From NCBI GenBank assembly GCA_944326245.1, contig CALVDF010000011.1, positions 1 through 64,000 on the forward strand: a stretch of 64,000 nt of DNA, read 5' to 3'. The position numbers and the translations under genes were made by a program. How positions within the stretch are numbered: position 1 is the first letter of the stretch; the number at the start of each line of letters is the position of its first letter. Origin of the DNA: an uncultured Bacteroidales bacterium. GTDB lineage: Bacteria > Bacteroidota > Bacteroidia > Bacteroidales > UBA932. The notes under the pieces were generated by a model that was not told the origin of the DNA, ran no database searches, and was given only the letters and a program-made list of their open reading frames with translations. Below are positions 52,861-63,033 of this stretch, in pieces.

Positions 52861-53970
52861 ATGAAAACTACTGCATTCACACAGAAGCACATCGCTTTGG
52901 GCGCCAAGATGGTGCCCTTTGCCGGATACAATATGCCGGTGGAATATGTCGGTATAAACGAAGAACACAAGACCGTACGCAACGGCGTGGGGGTATTTGA
53001 CGTATCCCACATGGGAGAGATCTGGGTCAAAGGACCTAATGCACTCGCATTTGTACAGTATGTATCGTCAAATGACGCATCTGTCCTCTATCCCGGAAAG
53101 GTCCAGTATGACTGCTTCCCCAACGGGAAAGGCGGAATCGTGGACGACTTCCTGACATACTGCATCGATGGTCAGACATATCTGCTGGTTGTCAATGCCG
53201 CAAATGTGGAGAAGGACTGGAATCATCTTTGTGACATAGCTCCCAAGTTCGGCCTTACTCCCGGTAAGGAACTGTACAATGCTTCCGACGAGATATGCCA
53301 GCTGGCAGTACAGGGGCCCAAAGCCATCCAGGCCATGCAGAAACTCTGCGACCAGGATCTGATGGGAATGGAATACTACACATTCAAGAAAGTCATGCTC
53401 GGGGGAGTGAGCGTAATCTTCTCCATTACCGGTTATACCGGAGCCGGCGGATGCGAGATATATGCAGCCAATGAGGATGCCGACAAGCTGTGGGATGCTG
53501 TCTTCGAGGCAGGCGCGGAGTTCGGTATCAAACCTATCGGACTGGGTGCCCGTGATACCCTCAGGCTTGAAATGGGATTCTGCCTCTACGGCAACGATAT
53601 CGATGACACAACATCACCGCTTGAAGCCGGTCTCGGATGGATAACCAAGTTCAATGATGCCAAGGGCGATTTCATCGACAGGGATTTCCTTCTGAAGCAG
53701 AAAGCCGAGGGCCTCAAGCGCAAACTCGTAGGCTTCGAGCTTATCGACCGCGGTGTGCCTCGTCACGGCTATGAGATCTGTGATGCAGAGGGTAATGCGA
53801 TAGGGCATGTGACATCCGGAACCATGTCCCCTTCGCTTAATATCCCTATCGGAATGGGATATGTCAATACACCTTACAACAAGGTCGATACCGAGATATA
53901 TATCAAGGTCCGCAACAGGCTGCTCAAGGCAAAAGTCGTAAAGGTACCTTTCTATAAGGCCGCGAAATAG
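52861..53970 (+). CDS. gcvT: glycine cleavage system aminomethyltransferase (T protein)
   Basis: 369 aa, normal length. The start [28 protein letters not shown] is typical. [27 protein letters not shown], and [17 protein letters not shown] are folate-site blocks, and [22 protein letters not shown] with [22 protein letters not shown] closes the C-terminal domain. It transfers the aminomethyl carbon from GcvH to tetrahydrofolate. The other gcv genes are not in the window. Its TAG stop shares a base with the GTG start of the next gene. Confidence 0.95.
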   Translation: MKTTAFTQKHIALGAKMVPFAGYNMPVEYVGINEEHKTVRNGVGVFDVSHMGEIWVKGPNALAFVQYVSSNDASVLYPGKVQYDCFPNGKGGIVDDFLTYCIDGQTYLLVVNAANVEKDWNHLCDIAPKFGLTPGKELYNASDEICQLAVQGPKAIQAMQKLCDQDLMGMEYYTFKKVMLGGVSVIFSITGYTGAGGCEIYAANEDADKLWDAVFEAGAEFGIKPIGLGARDTLRLEMGFCLYGNDIDDTTSPLEAGLGWITKFNDAKGDFIDRDFLLKQKAEGLKRKLVGFELIDRGVPRHGYEICDAEGNAIGHVTSGTMSPSLNIPIGMGYVNTPYNKVDTEIYIKVRNRLLKAKVVKVPFYKAAK

Positions 53971-55289
53971 TGAAGCGGATATCCACTGTCGCAGCACTTC
54001 TTCTGTCCGTGGCATCAGTATCTACGGCTCAGGTAGATGCCGGGATTGAGAAGAATCTTGCCAAGCATGTAATATACCTGTCATCCGATTCCCTGGGGGG
54101 GCGCAAAGCCGGCTCCCCGGGAGAAACGGAGGCAGGAATGTACATGTATGACCGTCTGAAGGAATACGGTGTGACAATGCTGAGTCCACGGACGGGACAG
54201 GATTTTTCCATTGTCCGGGACGGAGATACTGTGTTCTCCAGAAATATCGTTGGAATAGTGGAGGGATACGATCCGGTACTGAAAAACCAGTACATAGTTC
54301 TTGGAGCCAATCTGGATCATCTGGGCTCCAATGAACTTACGGTAGACGGCAAACAGGAAATACAGGTGTTCCCGGGGGCAAATGACAATGCGTCCGGGAT
54401 TGCTGCTGTGATAGAGGTTGCGCGTATGGTCGCTTCTTCTCCGTATTTTTTCAGAAGGTCAGTGGTATTCGTGGGTTTCGGAGCCAAAGAGGAGGGGATG
54501 GCAGGTTCATGGTATTTTGCCAACAGGGCATTCCCCGAAATCGACAGTGTGTCCGTCATGATAGATGCCAGGATATTGGGCAAGTCGGGTCCTGCGAATC
54601 CTTTTCTGTATTTTACCGGAGTAGCCCATCCGGAACTGAATCAGACTGTAGGCAATTTGGCGGAAGTGGGTGCATTCTATACTCCTTCAAAAGGGGTGGG
54701 AGTGCTTCCGATAGGAGATTATCTGCCGTTCTACAACAGGAATATCCCTGTTCTGGTTTTCACAACCGGAACAGACAGGAACGTCCGGACTGTCCGGGAC
54801 AAGGCCGATCTGCTGGACTACGGGACAATGGGTTATATTTGCGACTTTATATACAATTTCATCAGGGAGGCGGCGAACCGGGACCTGATGTTCGAGCGGA
54901 TCCTGCCCGTAGAGGTTGTCTCCGGAGACAAAGTGGCAGGGACAGGCGGGGAGAGGGTATATACCTCTTATGAAGTGGATGTTGCACCGCAGTTTTTCAA
55001 GGGAGATGTGGGCACATTTCTGAACGACTGGGTATATACATACTTGAGATATCCGGAAATACCTCTAAGTCAAGGTGTCTCCGGCACGGTAACAGTAGAA
55101 TTCATAGTAGAGAAAGACGGGTCCGTTACAGGTGTCAGGGCCGTAAGCGGAAACGATCAGTATCTGGAAGACGAGGCCGTCAGGGTGATAGCGGCGTCTC
55201 CAAAGTGGAAACCGGGACAGATGGGGGGAGAAAAGGTCAGGGTGAAGTATTCAGTGCCGGTGGAATTCAGACTTAAGAAGAGAAAATAG
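53970..55289 (+). CDS. M28-like protein with altered metal site, fused to a TonB C-terminal domain
   Basis: 439 aa, GTG start overlapping the gcvT stop (TAGTG), signal peptide [15 protein letters not shown]. Residues ~25-305 are the M28 fold, but the first metal His is Asn114 (GANLDHLG for GAHYDHLG) and the last His is Arg273 ([14 protein letters not shown]). Bridging Asp139 (GANDNASG), Glu174/175 (AKEEGMAGS) and Asp199 (MIDARILG) remain. Residues ~345-439 are a TonB_C domain ([37 protein letters not shown]). It is likely a catalytically weak or inactive periplasmic binding protein. TonB-dependent transporter contact is possible. Confidence 0.82.
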   Translation: MKRISTVAALLLSVASVSTAQVDAGIEKNLAKHVIYLSSDSLGGRKAGSPGETEAGMYMYDRLKEYGVTMLSPRTGQDFSIVRDGDTVFSRNIVGIVEGYDPVLKNQYIVLGANLDHLGSNELTVDGKQEIQVFPGANDNASGIAAVIEVARMVASSPYFFRRSVVFVGFGAKEEGMAGSWYFANRAFPEIDSVSVMIDARILGKSGPANPFLYFTGVAHPELNQTVGNLAEVGAFYTPSKGVGVLPIGDYLPFYNRNIPVLVFTTGTDRNVRTVRDKADLLDYGTMGYICDFIYNFIREAANRDLMFERILPVEVVSGDKVAGTGGERVYTSYEVDVAPQFFKGDVGTFLNDWVYTYLRYPEIPLSQGVSGTVTVEFIVEKDGSVTGVRAVSGNDQYLEDEAVRVIAASPKWKPGQMGGEKVRVKYSVPVEFRLKKRK

Positions 55290-55302
55290 CGTACATTATT
55301 AT

Positions 55303-58071
55303 ATGTCAACCGATTATAATTTTTCAGAAATAGAAAGAAAGTGGCAGGAGTACTGGGCGGCCAATCATACGTTTCAGGTGACCGAAGATGCGTCCAGACC
55401 CAAGTACTACGTGCTGGACATGTTTCCTTATCCTTCCGGAGCAGGTTTGCATGTCGGTCATCCTCTTGGCTATATAGCCAGTGACATTTACAGCCGTTAC
55501 AAGAGACTCCAGGGGTACAATGTGCTGCATCCCATGGGCTTCGATGCGTTTGGCCTGCCGGCGGAGCAGTATGCCATACAGACGGGCCGCCACCCGGCCA
55601 GGACGACGGAAGAAAATATTGCACGGTACAAGCAGCAGCTCAACCGTATCGGATTTTCTTTCGACTGGTCCCGTGAGGTACGCACGAGTGATCCCAAGTA
55701 TTACAAGTGGACCCAGTGGGCGTTTCTGAAGATGTTCGGGTGCTGGTATGACAATTCCGTCCGGAAGGCCCGTCCCATAGAGGAACTCGAGGCCCGTTTC
55801 TCTTCCGCAGGTACGGAAGGGGTGGATGCGGCATGCTCAAGGGAACTGCATTTTACTGCCGGAGAATGGAATTCCATGGATGAGAAGCAGCGTGCCGGCA
55901 TACTTATGAATTACCGTATAGCTTATCTCGGAGAGACGTCAGTCAACTGGTGTCCGCAGTTGGGAACGGTTCTGGCCAATGATGAAGTGAAGGAAGGTCT
56001 TTCTGTAAGAGGCGGGTATCCCGTGATACAGAAGAAGATGCAGCAGTGGCAGCTGAGAGTGTCTGCCTATGCGCAGAGGCTGCTGGAAGATCTGGACGGT
56101 CTGGACTGGACAGAATCCCTGAAGGAGATGCAGCGCAACTGGATAGGACGTTCAGAGGGAGCCGAGATGGTTTTCAAGGTTTCCAACGGGGAGAGGACCT
56201 ACGACATGACAATCTTTACGACCCGTGCCGATACAGTCTTCGGAGTTACCTTCATGGTGCTGGCTCCCGAGAGTGAATGGGTACCCCGCCTGACCACTGC
56301 AGACAGAAAAGCGGAAGTGGATGCATATCTGGCCTCCGCAGCGAAGAAGACAGAGCGTGAGCGTATTTCCGAGACCCGTCAGGTAACAGGAGTGTTCAGC
56401 GGCTCTTATGCTGTCAACCCCCTTACCGGGGAGAAGGTCCCCGTGTGGATTTCCGAATATGTCCTTGCAGGTTACGGCACAGGGGCGATAATGGCTGTAC
56501 CCGCGCATGACAGCAGGGACTATGCTTTTGCCAGGCATTTCAATCTTCCCGTCCGCCCTTTGATAGAGGGCTGCGATGTTTCCAGGGAAAGTTTTGATGC
56601 CAAGGACGGTATAATGTGCAATTCCGGCTTCCTGAACGGAATGACAGTCAAGGAGGCTATCCCGGCTGCAATACGGAAAGTCGAGGAAATGGGCATAGGA
56701 CGTCGGAAAGTCAATTACAGGCTCCGCGATGCGATATTTTCCCGTCAGAGATACTGGGGGGAACCGTTCCCCATATATTACAAGGACGGTGTGGCAATGC
56801 CCATGGAATTCCAGGATCTCCCGTTGTGTCTTCCGGAGATAGACAAGTATCTTCCCACAGAGACAGGAGAGCCGCCTCTAGCCAGGGCAACGGACTGGAC
56901 ATATCACGGATGGCCTATAGAGAAGAGTACGATGCCTGGCTTTGCAGGCAGCAGCGCCTATTATCTCCGCTATATGGACCCTCACAATGACAATGCTCTG
57001 GTGGATCCGTCAAAGGACGGCTACTGGAGGGATGTAGATCTCTATGTCGGCGGGACCGAGCATGCTACAGGTCACCTTATATATTCCAGATTCTGGAACA
57101 AGTTCCTCTATGATCTTGGCTATGTCTGTGAGAAAGAGCCTTTCAGGAAACTTGTCAATCAGGGCATGATTCAGGGCCGGTCCAATTTCGTATACCGCAT
57201 CAAGGGTACAAACACTTTTGTGTCGTATGGACTCAAGGACCGTTACGATACTACGGAAATACATGTGGATGTCAATATAGTTCACAATGACCGCCTCGAT
57301 ACTGAGGCTTTCAGAAAATGGATGCCGGATTTTGCAACGGCCGAATTCATTCTGGAGGATGGAGAGTATGTCTGCGGATGGGCTATAGAGAAGATGAGCA
57401 AATCCATGTTCAATGTGGTTAATCCGGACAATGTCTGCGATACCTATGGGGCGGATACGCTGAGGCTATATGAAATGTTCCTGGGACCCGTAGAACAGTC
57501 CAAACCATGGGATACAAAAGGTATAGACGGTGTCCACAGATTCCTGAAAAAGTTCTGGCGCCTGTTCTATGGACGTGACGGAGCCGTTTTCACCGATACA
57601 GCCGCCTCGCCTGCAGAGCTTAAAGTGCTGCACAGACTTATACATAAAGTGTCGTCAGACATATCCGCTTTCTCGATGAACACATCCGTGAGTGCTTTCA
57701 TGATAGCCGTCAATGAGCTGACGGACATGCACTGCACGAGCAGGGAGATATTGGAACCTATGGTGATTCTGCTGTCTCCTTTTGCGCCCCACATCTGTGA
57801 AGAGCTCTGGAACCGTCTGGGACACGATACGTCAGTTTCGTATGCGGCATTCCCGAAGTACATAGAAAGCTATACCGCCGAAAGTACTTTCGAGTATCCT
57901 GTCTCATTCAACGGTAAAATGCGTTTCAAAATTGAACTGCCGAAGGACGTAGACCCCAAGGCAGCGGAAGCTGCCGTCATGGCATCCCCGAATACTGAAA
58001 AGTATCTTGCGGGCAAACCTGTCAGGAAGATAATAGTGGTACCGTCAAAAATCATCAATGTAGTATTCTGA
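55303..58071 (+). CDS. leuS: leucyl-tRNA synthetase
   Basis: 922 aa. The HIGH motif is HVGH in [16 protein letters not shown], and the KMSKS motif is EKMSKSMFN. Between them lie the catalytic core, the editing CP1 domain ([38 protein letters not shown] with the editing Asp) and [15 protein letters not shown]. The anticodon-binding helical domain follows (~700-850), then a short C-terminal domain. It charges tRNA-Leu. It begins 13 nt after the M28-like gene and ends 1 nt before yitT-1. Confidence 0.97.
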   Translation: MSTDYNFSEIERKWQEYWAANHTFQVTEDASRPKYYVLDMFPYPSGAGLHVGHPLGYIASDIYSRYKRLQGYNVLHPMGFDAFGLPAEQYAIQTGRHPARTTEENIARYKQQLNRIGFSFDWSREVRTSDPKYYKWTQWAFLKMFGCWYDNSVRKARPIEELEARFSSAGTEGVDAACSRELHFTAGEWNSMDEKQRAGILMNYRIAYLGETSVNWCPQLGTVLANDEVKEGLSVRGGYPVIQKKMQQWQLRVSAYAQRLLEDLDGLDWTESLKEMQRNWIGRSEGAEMVFKVSNGERTYDMTIFTTRADTVFGVTFMVLAPESEWVPRLTTADRKAEVDAYLASAAKKTERERISETRQVTGVFSGSYAVNPLTGEKVPVWISEYVLAGYGTGAIMAVPAHDSRDYAFARHFNLPVRPLIEGCDVSRESFDAKDGIMCNSGFLNGMTVKEAIPAAIRKVEEMGIGRRKVNYRLRDAIFSRQRYWGEPFPIYYKDGVAMPMEFQDLPLCLPEIDKYLPTETGEPPLARATDWTYHGWPIEKSTMPGFAGSSAYYLRYMDPHNDNALVDPSKDGYWRDVDLYVGGTEHATGHLIYSRFWNKFLYDLGYVCEKEPFRKLVNQGMIQGRSNFVYRIKGTNTFVSYGLKDRYDTTEIHVDVNIVHNDRLDTEAFRKWMPDFATAEFILEDGEYVCGWAIEKMSKSMFNVVNPDNVCDTYGADTLRLYEMFLGPVEQSKPWDTKGIDGVHRFLKKFWRLFYGRDGAVFTDTAASPAELKVLHRLIHKVSSDISAFSMNTSVSAFMIAVNELTDMHCTSREILEPMVILLSPFAPHICEELWNRLGHDTSVSYAAFPKYIESYTAESTFEYPVSFNGKMRFKIELPKDVDPKAAEAAVMASPNTEKYLAGKPVRKIIVVPSKIINVVF

Positions 58072-58072
58072 C

Positions 58073-59014
58073 ATGAATCAGACGACAAAAAAGATATTGA
58101 TCACTCTCAAGGAGTATGTGATCATAACATGCGGCCTGGTACTGTATTGCTTCAGCTGGACGTCATTCCTGATTCCGAAAGGGATAGTCGGTGGAGCCAT
58201 ACCGGGTCTCGCCACGTTTGTCAACTATGCCACAGGCGGGTTCATACCTGTATCCGTAACTTATCTGTCTGTCAATGTCCTCCTTATAATCATGGGATTC
58301 TTCATATTGGGCAGAGGGTTCGGATTCAAGACCATCTACTGTATACTTCTGAACTCCCTTCTGCTTCAGGTATTGCCGGATATCATACCGTGGGTGTCCA
58401 CGATTCAGGAACCGTTCCTCAACGGTCTGCTCGGAGGATTTATCGGGGCAATAGGTATAGTCATGATCTTCAATCAGGGCGGAAGTACCGGAGGCACGGA
58501 CATCATCGCTCTCATTCTCTCAAAATACAGGGAGATATCTCCCGGACGCGTATTCCTTTTCTGTGACCTTGTGATAGTGGGTTCGGTGCTCCTGCTGCCC
58601 GGAAAGACCCTGTCCGACGTTGTGTACGGTTACATGCAGGTAATCGCGTTTTCGCAGGGAGTGGATCTTCTGCTGACAGGAAGCAAACAGTCTGTGCAGA
58701 TAATGATATTCTCTCAGAAATACAACGAAATAGCGGATGCACTGGTATATCAGCTGAAGAGGGGGGTTACAGCATTCGAGGGTATCGGATGGTATACCAA
58801 AGAGGCGCATCAGGTGCTGGTGGTAATAGCCAGAAAGCATCAGCTCAATGCAGTAAACAAGATCGTCAAGACCTTGGACCGTTCGGCATTTATGTCGGTT
58901 ACCTCGACCATGAGTGTATATGGAAGGGGCTTTGATGAATTAAAAGGACCAGAGAAAATAGAATGGAAACACAAGAAAAAACATCAGGGACAAAACGAGT
59001 CCTTACAGTCGTAA
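58073..59014 (+). CDS. YitT family membrane protein (paralogue 1)
   Basis: 313 aa. Five or six membrane helices in ~1-200 (LVLYCFSWTSFLIPKGIVGGAIPGLATFVNYATGG, NVLLIIMGFFILG) followed by a cytosolic DUF2179 domain (VQIMIFSQKYNEIADALVYQLKRGVTAFEGIGWYTKEAHQVLVVIARKHQ). GGSTGGTDIIALILSKYREISPGRVF is the conserved loop. Function not established. It is directly downstream of leuS, and its 3' end overlaps the next paralogue by 52 nt, so the pair is coupled. Confidence 0.88.
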   Translation: MNQTTKKILITLKEYVIITCGLVLYCFSWTSFLIPKGIVGGAIPGLATFVNYATGGFIPVSVTYLSVNVLLIIMGFFILGRGFGFKTIYCILLNSLLLQVLPDIIPWVSTIQEPFLNGLLGGFIGAIGIVMIFNQGGSTGGTDIIALILSKYREISPGRVFLFCDLVIVGSVLLLPGKTLSDVVYGYMQVIAFSQGVDLLLTGSKQSVQIMIFSQKYNEIADALVYQLKRGVTAFEGIGWYTKEAHQVLVVIARKHQLNAVNKIVKTLDRSAFMSVTSTMSVYGRGFDELKGPEKIEWKHKKKHQGQNESLQS

Positions 59015-59907
59015 ACGACTATCTGATAATCACCCTGGGTCTGCTTTGCTATACGGCAGGCTGGTGTATTTTCGTAATCCCCAACGGTATTGTCGGTGGC
59101 GGTGTGTCAGGTATCGGTGCCATTGTGCAGTATGCAACAAACGGAGCCATTCCTGTAAGTTATACATTCTTCGGTGTCAACCTTGTGCTGTTGGTTATCG
59201 GAATCAAGGTTCTGGGCAAGGCGTTCGGAGCGAAGACAGTGTATGCCGTTTTCGTTGCGTCGCTCCTTTTCCGGGTACTTCCTGAAGTTATACCGCATAC
59301 ATTCATCGATGAACTTGCAGTAGCCAACGGCAAACTGCTGTGCGCCCTCATAGGCGGAGCGATGTCCGGACTTGGTATCGGCATAGCGTTCAGCCGCGGC
59401 GGAAGTACAGCCGGTACAGACGTCATTGCTCTTATCATCAGTAAATACCGTAACATACCTCCTGGCCGCATAATTCTGCTTTGCGATATATTCATAGTCG
59501 GTTCATCCATATTCCTGCCTTCCGATCTTAATTTCGGGGCCAGAATAGCCGGCATCATGTACGGATACCTTATGGTTGCGTCCTGCAGTTTTGTGGTGGA
59601 TCTTACGGTGGCAGGCAACAAGCAGTCTGTCCAGCTGTTCATTTTCTCGAAGGAATACAAAGCCATCGCGGATATGATTTCCGGCACAATGGGTAGAGGT
59701 GTCACGGTATTGGATGCGCACGGATGGTATACTAAAAGTGACGAAAAGGTGCTTTTGGTCATGGTCCGCAAGGTGGAAGCCAATTATCTGCTATCTATGA
59801 TCAAACAGATAGACCGAAATGCCTTTATTTCCATGGGAAGTGTCATGGGCGTGTATGGCCGTGGTTTTGACGCAATTAAAGAAAAAAGAAAAATTAAAAA
59901 AGTATAA
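58963..59907 (+). CDS. YitT family membrane protein (paralogue 2)
   Basis: 314 aa. The same layout as its upstream neighbour: helices around NDYLIITLGLLCYTAGWCIFVIPNGIVGGGVSGIGAIVQYATNGAIP, loop GGSTAGTDVIALIISKYRNIPPGRII, then DUF2179 (QLFIFSKEYKAIADMISGTMGRGVTVLDAHGWYTKSDEKVLLVMVRK). A tandem duplicate. The ATG at 58963 lies inside the first gene in another frame. Role unknown. Confidence 0.87.
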   Translation: METQEKTSGTKRVLTVVNDYLIITLGLLCYTAGWCIFVIPNGIVGGGVSGIGAIVQYATNGAIPVSYTFFGVNLVLLVIGIKVLGKAFGAKTVYAVFVASLLFRVLPEVIPHTFIDELAVANGKLLCALIGGAMSGLGIGIAFSRGGSTAGTDVIALIISKYRNIPPGRIILLCDIFIVGSSIFLPSDLNFGARIAGIMYGYLMVASCSFVVDLTVAGNKQSVQLFIFSKEYKAIADMISGTMGRGVTVLDAHGWYTKSDEKVLLVMVRKVEANYLLSMIKQIDRNAFISMGSVMGVYGRGFDAIKEKRKIKKV

Positions 59908-59964
59908 AAACATATATTTGTTTTGAATATTTTTTAACTTTCAGCCAGTAGACAGTCTCTATTG

Positions 59965-59972
59965 TAACTTTG
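59965..59972 (+). promoter_or_regulatory. -7 box of the membrane AraC regulator gene
   Basis: TAACTTTG is an exact TAnnTTTG match 22 nt before the ATG at 59995. A CTTTC at 59938-59942 is the only -33-like element, with a 22-nt spacer. Confidence 0.55.
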
Positions 59973-59994
59973 AGGAAAAATTAGACTTAAAGAT

Positions 59995-61170
59995 ATGATT
60001 AAGACTGTTTTTCTTTTTGCAGCCAGTGTGCTGCCCGGGCTAGTCTATCTTTCAATGGGACTTTTTCTTGCTTTCAGACGTAGGGAACATGAAAATTCCG
60101 GGATTCTCAAAGACTACGTCGTATTTCTATTGGTATTGGCCCTGTGTTATGTTTCCGGGGCTGTGGCCGCATGGGCAGGCGGTGATCCGCCTGTTTCTTC
60201 GATGTTTGCAGGCCATACGGTACTGAAGCTTTATCTGGTGTCGTCTGTGTTGCCCTGCGTGGTTCTGCACAGGCTTGTGGCACCGGCCAGACCGTATGTA
60301 CAGTTCTATGTCTACCTGGCATGTGTAACCGTGTTCATGGTGCTGATGGAGGTTCTCTTGTACAGCGGAAGGAAGGTACCGTCATTCGGCATCCTGTGCC
60401 GTGGTGCCGTGACGGTTAACTTTTTAATATTCCTATATATATTGCGCCGCGTCATACTGTGGCTGCATGATAAGGATGACGGATACAGGAGGAAGCAGCT
60501 TGTCAGGGAATTGTCCATGCATGCAGCCATACTGTCAGTGTACAATCTTCTGTTGCTTTTGTATTCATTCTGGATCCATGTCCCTGTGTATTACTTCGTC
60601 CTGGTCACAGGATTTGCAGTCATACATGCCACTGCCGTTGCGGCCGTTTCCCACGGGAAGACCATAGATGCATTTCTGTTCCGCAAGCAGGAGTGCGGGG
60701 AGGAGTCGGAAGCTGTATCCGGGGAGCCGTCTTCGGATGCCGGGCAGGACACTGGAATCCTTGGCACGCCCAAAGCTGCCCGTCCTGAAAAGGTGGAGAC
60801 AGATGTACTGTCGCTGAAGGAGAGGCTGCTGGGTTATTTTGAGAGTGAAAAACCGTACCTGTCGAAGACAATTTCCATGGAAGAGGTGGCCATGAGGCTC
60901 TATACCAACAAATCCTATCTGTCCAAGACCATCAATATGGAGATGAAAAAGAATTTCCGGGAGCTCGTCAATTATTTCAGGGTGAAGGAGGCCATAAATA
61001 TTTTCACGTCCAATATGGAGATATCCGTGAGTGAACTGAGGGACAAATGCGGATTCAACAACAACGCTTCGTTCACCAGTGCATTCAAACTGAATACAGG
61101 CTATACTCCGGGAGAGTGGTGCCGGGATATGAAGCAAAGAAGGGAAAAGGCGATGAATAAAGGAAAATAG
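59995..61170 (+). CDS. membrane-embedded AraC family regulator
   Basis: 391 aa. The first ~225 residues contain six or seven hydrophobic helices. A polar acidic linker (~225-275, GEESEAVSGEPSSDAGQDTG) leads to an AraC helix-turn-helix (~280-385: ISMEEVAMRLYTNKSYLSKTINMEMKKNFRELVNYFRVKEA, then LRDKCGFNNNASFTSAFKLNTGYTPGEW). The membrane part is the likely sensor and the HTH the effector. Signal and targets unknown. It has its own -7 box and is followed directly by a second HTH gene. Confidence 0.85.
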   Translation: MIKTVFLFAASVLPGLVYLSMGLFLAFRRREHENSGILKDYVVFLLVLALCYVSGAVAAWAGGDPPVSSMFAGHTVLKLYLVSSVLPCVVLHRLVAPARPYVQFYVYLACVTVFMVLMEVLLYSGRKVPSFGILCRGAVTVNFLIFLYILRRVILWLHDKDDGYRRKQLVRELSMHAAILSVYNLLLLLYSFWIHVPVYYFVLVTGFAVIHATAVAAVSHGKTIDAFLFRKQECGEESEAVSGEPSSDAGQDTGILGTPKAARPEKVETDVLSLKERLLGYFESEKPYLSKTISMEEVAMRLYTNKSYLSKTINMEMKKNFRELVNYFRVKEAINIFTSNMEISVSELRDKCGFNNNASFTSAFKLNTGYTPGEWCRDMKQRREKAMNKGK

Positions 61171-61171
61171 T

Positions 61172-61591
61172 ATGGCAAGAAACGTATTGTTTGGAGACAA
61201 GTGGGATTTCACGCTGGAAGTGGTATTCTACCGCATGGACCGTACGGTAAAGAGTGATAAACTTTATCTGGATCCAAAACTGACATTGCCTGTGCTGGCG
61301 GATATGGCAGGGACCAACCGTACCTATGCCTCAAGGGCCGTCTGTTCAAGATTCCGCAACTTCAGGAATTATCTGAACGGGCTGAGAGTGGAGCACCTGT
61401 TGAGGGACATACAGGATGGCAACTGCGATGACATGGGCGTTTGCGACGAAGATGAGTTTGCAAACAGTTACGGCTTCAGGAACCGTAGGAGCATGGACCG
61501 CGTACTGTCCAAAGAGACAGGGTATACGTACAGGAAATTGCTTATGCGCCGTAAGAAACGCGCCGCTAGAGTGAAAGGATCTTCCCTATGA
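61172..61591 (+). CDS. small AraC-like helix-turn-helix protein
   Basis: 139 aa. Starts 1 nt after the preceding regulator. It contains one AraC-type double HTH: DPKLTLPVLADMAGTNRTYASRAVCSRFRNFRNYLNGLRVEHLL then FANSYGFRNRRSMDRVLSKETGYTYRKLLMRR. No sensor or membrane part. It is a relative of the membrane regulator's C-terminus that lacks the sensor, so it may be a free DNA-binding partner or competitor. Its last 26 nt overlap the convergent holA end. Confidence 0.78.
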   Translation: MARNVLFGDKWDFTLEVVFYRMDRTVKSDKLYLDPKLTLPVLADMAGTNRTYASRAVCSRFRNFRNYLNGLRVEHLLRDIQDGNCDDMGVCDEDEFANSYGFRNRRSMDRVLSKETGYTYRKLLMRRKKRAARVKGSSL

Positions 61592-62600
61592 GTTCCGTGA
61601 GCAGCTCCCCTTCCGTGGCATTGCCGCCGGAGTTGCTTTTGCTGCGCCAGTCGCATTCCCTTATCCATGCTATGATGCGCATGGTTGCGGGAAGGTTGTA
61701 GTTGCTGACGGCAGAAATGTACGGGCCGGCATAGCTGTAGTATATGCCGGCCTTGGCTGCAGCATCTTTGGACGGGATCCTGTCCCTGCGCATAATCGCG
61801 TGTATCATCTCCACTTTGGAGAAGAAGAAGAACATGAACCCGAGGGTCATCTGCAGCGGATACTGACGCGGGGATTCACCGAAGAACCATGCTATGCGGA
61901 ATGCCTTGTCCCCGTTCCTGGATGCCAGGGCGGATGTAAGCTCAGATGTGTTGAATTCGCGGCTGATGCCTACATTCTGCTCTATGTCGGAGGCTGTGAC
62001 AGTCTTCTGTGATTCCGGGATTGCCTTAAGTATCTTGTCGGCTTCCACGGATATCTTGCGCAGGTCGTTTCCGGAGTATTCGGCCAGGAGCATTGCCGCC
62101 TGTGGCTCTATTGTGTGCCCTATGCTGCGGAACAGGGATTCGATCCACCGGGGCATGGCCTCTTCCCTGATTTTTGCTGACTCGAAGATTGTGCATGACT
62201 TGGAGGCCTTCTTGTAGAAGGAGGAGCGCTTGTCGATGTTCTTGCCTGAGAACAGCAGAACCAGTACGGTAGTGGGCGAGATGTGGTCCAGGTATACGCT
62301 GAGACCCTCGAGCTTCTTGAGAGCCTGTGCCTCCCGCACTACGACCAGTGTCCTTTCCGCCATCATGGGATACCTTTCGCATGTGGAGACTATCTCCTCT
62401 GCAGTGGTGTCGGCTCCGTAGAGAACGGTCTGGTTGAAGTCCCTTTCATGCGGGAGCAGGGCCTTGTCCATTATGATCGAGCATAGCTTTTCCGGATAGT
62501 ACGGCTCCTCGCCCATAAGGATATACACGGGCCGGAAGTCTCCCGCCTCTATTTCCTTGCGGAGGGTTTCGAATTGTCCTGCTGTATCCTGTTTTGCCAT
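61566..62600 (-). CDS. holA: DNA polymerase III delta subunit
   Basis: 344 aa. Typical start RPVYILMGEEPYYPEKLCSIIMDKAL, then YGADTTAEEIVSTCERYPMMAERTLVVVREAQAL, LLAEYSGNDLRKISVEADKIL and VGISREFNTSELTSALASRNGDKAFRI. This is the AAA-like clamp-loader wrench that opens the beta clamp. Its ATG is 6 nt after a TAATTTTG box on this strand, so the mRNA is probably leaderless. Divergent from the HsdR-N-like gene. Confidence 0.93.
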   Translation of the reverse strand: MAKQDTAGQFETLRKEIEAGDFRPVYILMGEEPYYPEKLCSIIMDKALLPHERDFNQTVLYGADTTAEEIVSTCERYPMMAERTLVVVREAQALKKLEGLSVYLDHISPTTVLVLLFSGKNIDKRSSFYKKASKSCTIFESAKIREEAMPRWIESLFRSIGHTIEPQAAMLLAEYSGNDLRKISVEADKILKAIPESQKTVTASDIEQNVGISREFNTSELTSALASRNGDKAFRIAWFFGESPRQYPLQMTLGFMFFFFSKVEMIHAIMRRDRIPSKDAAAKAGIYYSYAGPYISAVSNYNLPATMRIIAWIRECDWRSKSNSGGNATEGELLTELIGKILSL

Positions 62601-62605
62601 AGCTG

Positions 62606-62633
62606 CAAAATTAGTATTTTATCATTAACTTTG
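62606..62633. promoter_or_regulatory. divergent -7 boxes with start codons 5-6 nt away
   Basis: Minus strand TAATTTTG (62613-62606) faces holA, whose ATG is at 62600. Plus strand TAACTTTG (62626-62633) faces the gene at 62640. Both are followed by CAG(G)CTATGG, so the two starts look alike and both transcripts should be leaderless. Neither has a clear TTTG -33 box. Confidence 0.55.
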
Positions 62634-62639
62634 CAGGCT

Positions 62640-63032
62640 ATGGACATGATTTTTGACCCGCTTCGCAGGATAGAGGTTCCGCTTACTCCGGAAGAAGGAG
62701 TGCGTCAGGGTGTTATCTCCTGGCTGAGGGACGAGATGGGGATTCCTGAGGTCATGATGGCCTCGGAGTACGGTTTCCGTTTCAACGGGAGGCAGTACCG
62801 GGCCGACGTGGTGGCTTTCGGCCGCGATGCCTCTCCTCTGCTGCTGGTCGAGTGCAAGGCTCCCGGAGTCAAGCTGGACAGGAATGTGCTGGAGCAGGGT
62901 ATCCGCTACAACCGGGTGCTGAATGTCCGTTACATGATGTTTACCAACGGGGAACAGATGTATTTCTGCGAGAGGGTAGGGCCGGGACCGGAATACAGGT
63001 TTCTCCGCGAGATACCGAAAATACAGATCTGA
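62640..63032 (+). CDS. HsdR-N-like protein with PD-(D/E)XK nuclease fold
   Basis: 130 aa from the ATG at 62640; the longer frame to 62574 precedes the promoter. The core strand-turn-strand YRADVVAFGRDASPLLLVECKAPG gives a D-(X)n-E-C-K motif of the HSDR_N_2 / type I restriction R-subunit N-terminal family. LEQGIRYNRVLNVRYMMFTNGEQMYFCERV follows. It has no helicase and no other restriction genes nearby, so it is a stand-alone nuclease-fold protein. Next to holA and cca, as I recall for related genomes, it may act in DNA or RNA repair rather than restriction. Confidence 0.8.
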   Translation: MDMIFDPLRRIEVPLTPEEGVRQGVISWLRDEMGIPEVMMASEYGFRFNGRQYRADVVAFGRDASPLLLVECKAPGVKLDRNVLEQGIRYNRVLNVRYMMFTNGEQMYFCERVGPGPEYRFLREIPKIQI

Positions 63033-63033
63033 A

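Noticed and set aside
62574..62639. Longer N-terminus (22 residues) for the HsdR-N-like protein
   Set aside because: It overlaps the holA start and the shared promoter region and is Cys-rich without similarity to the family.
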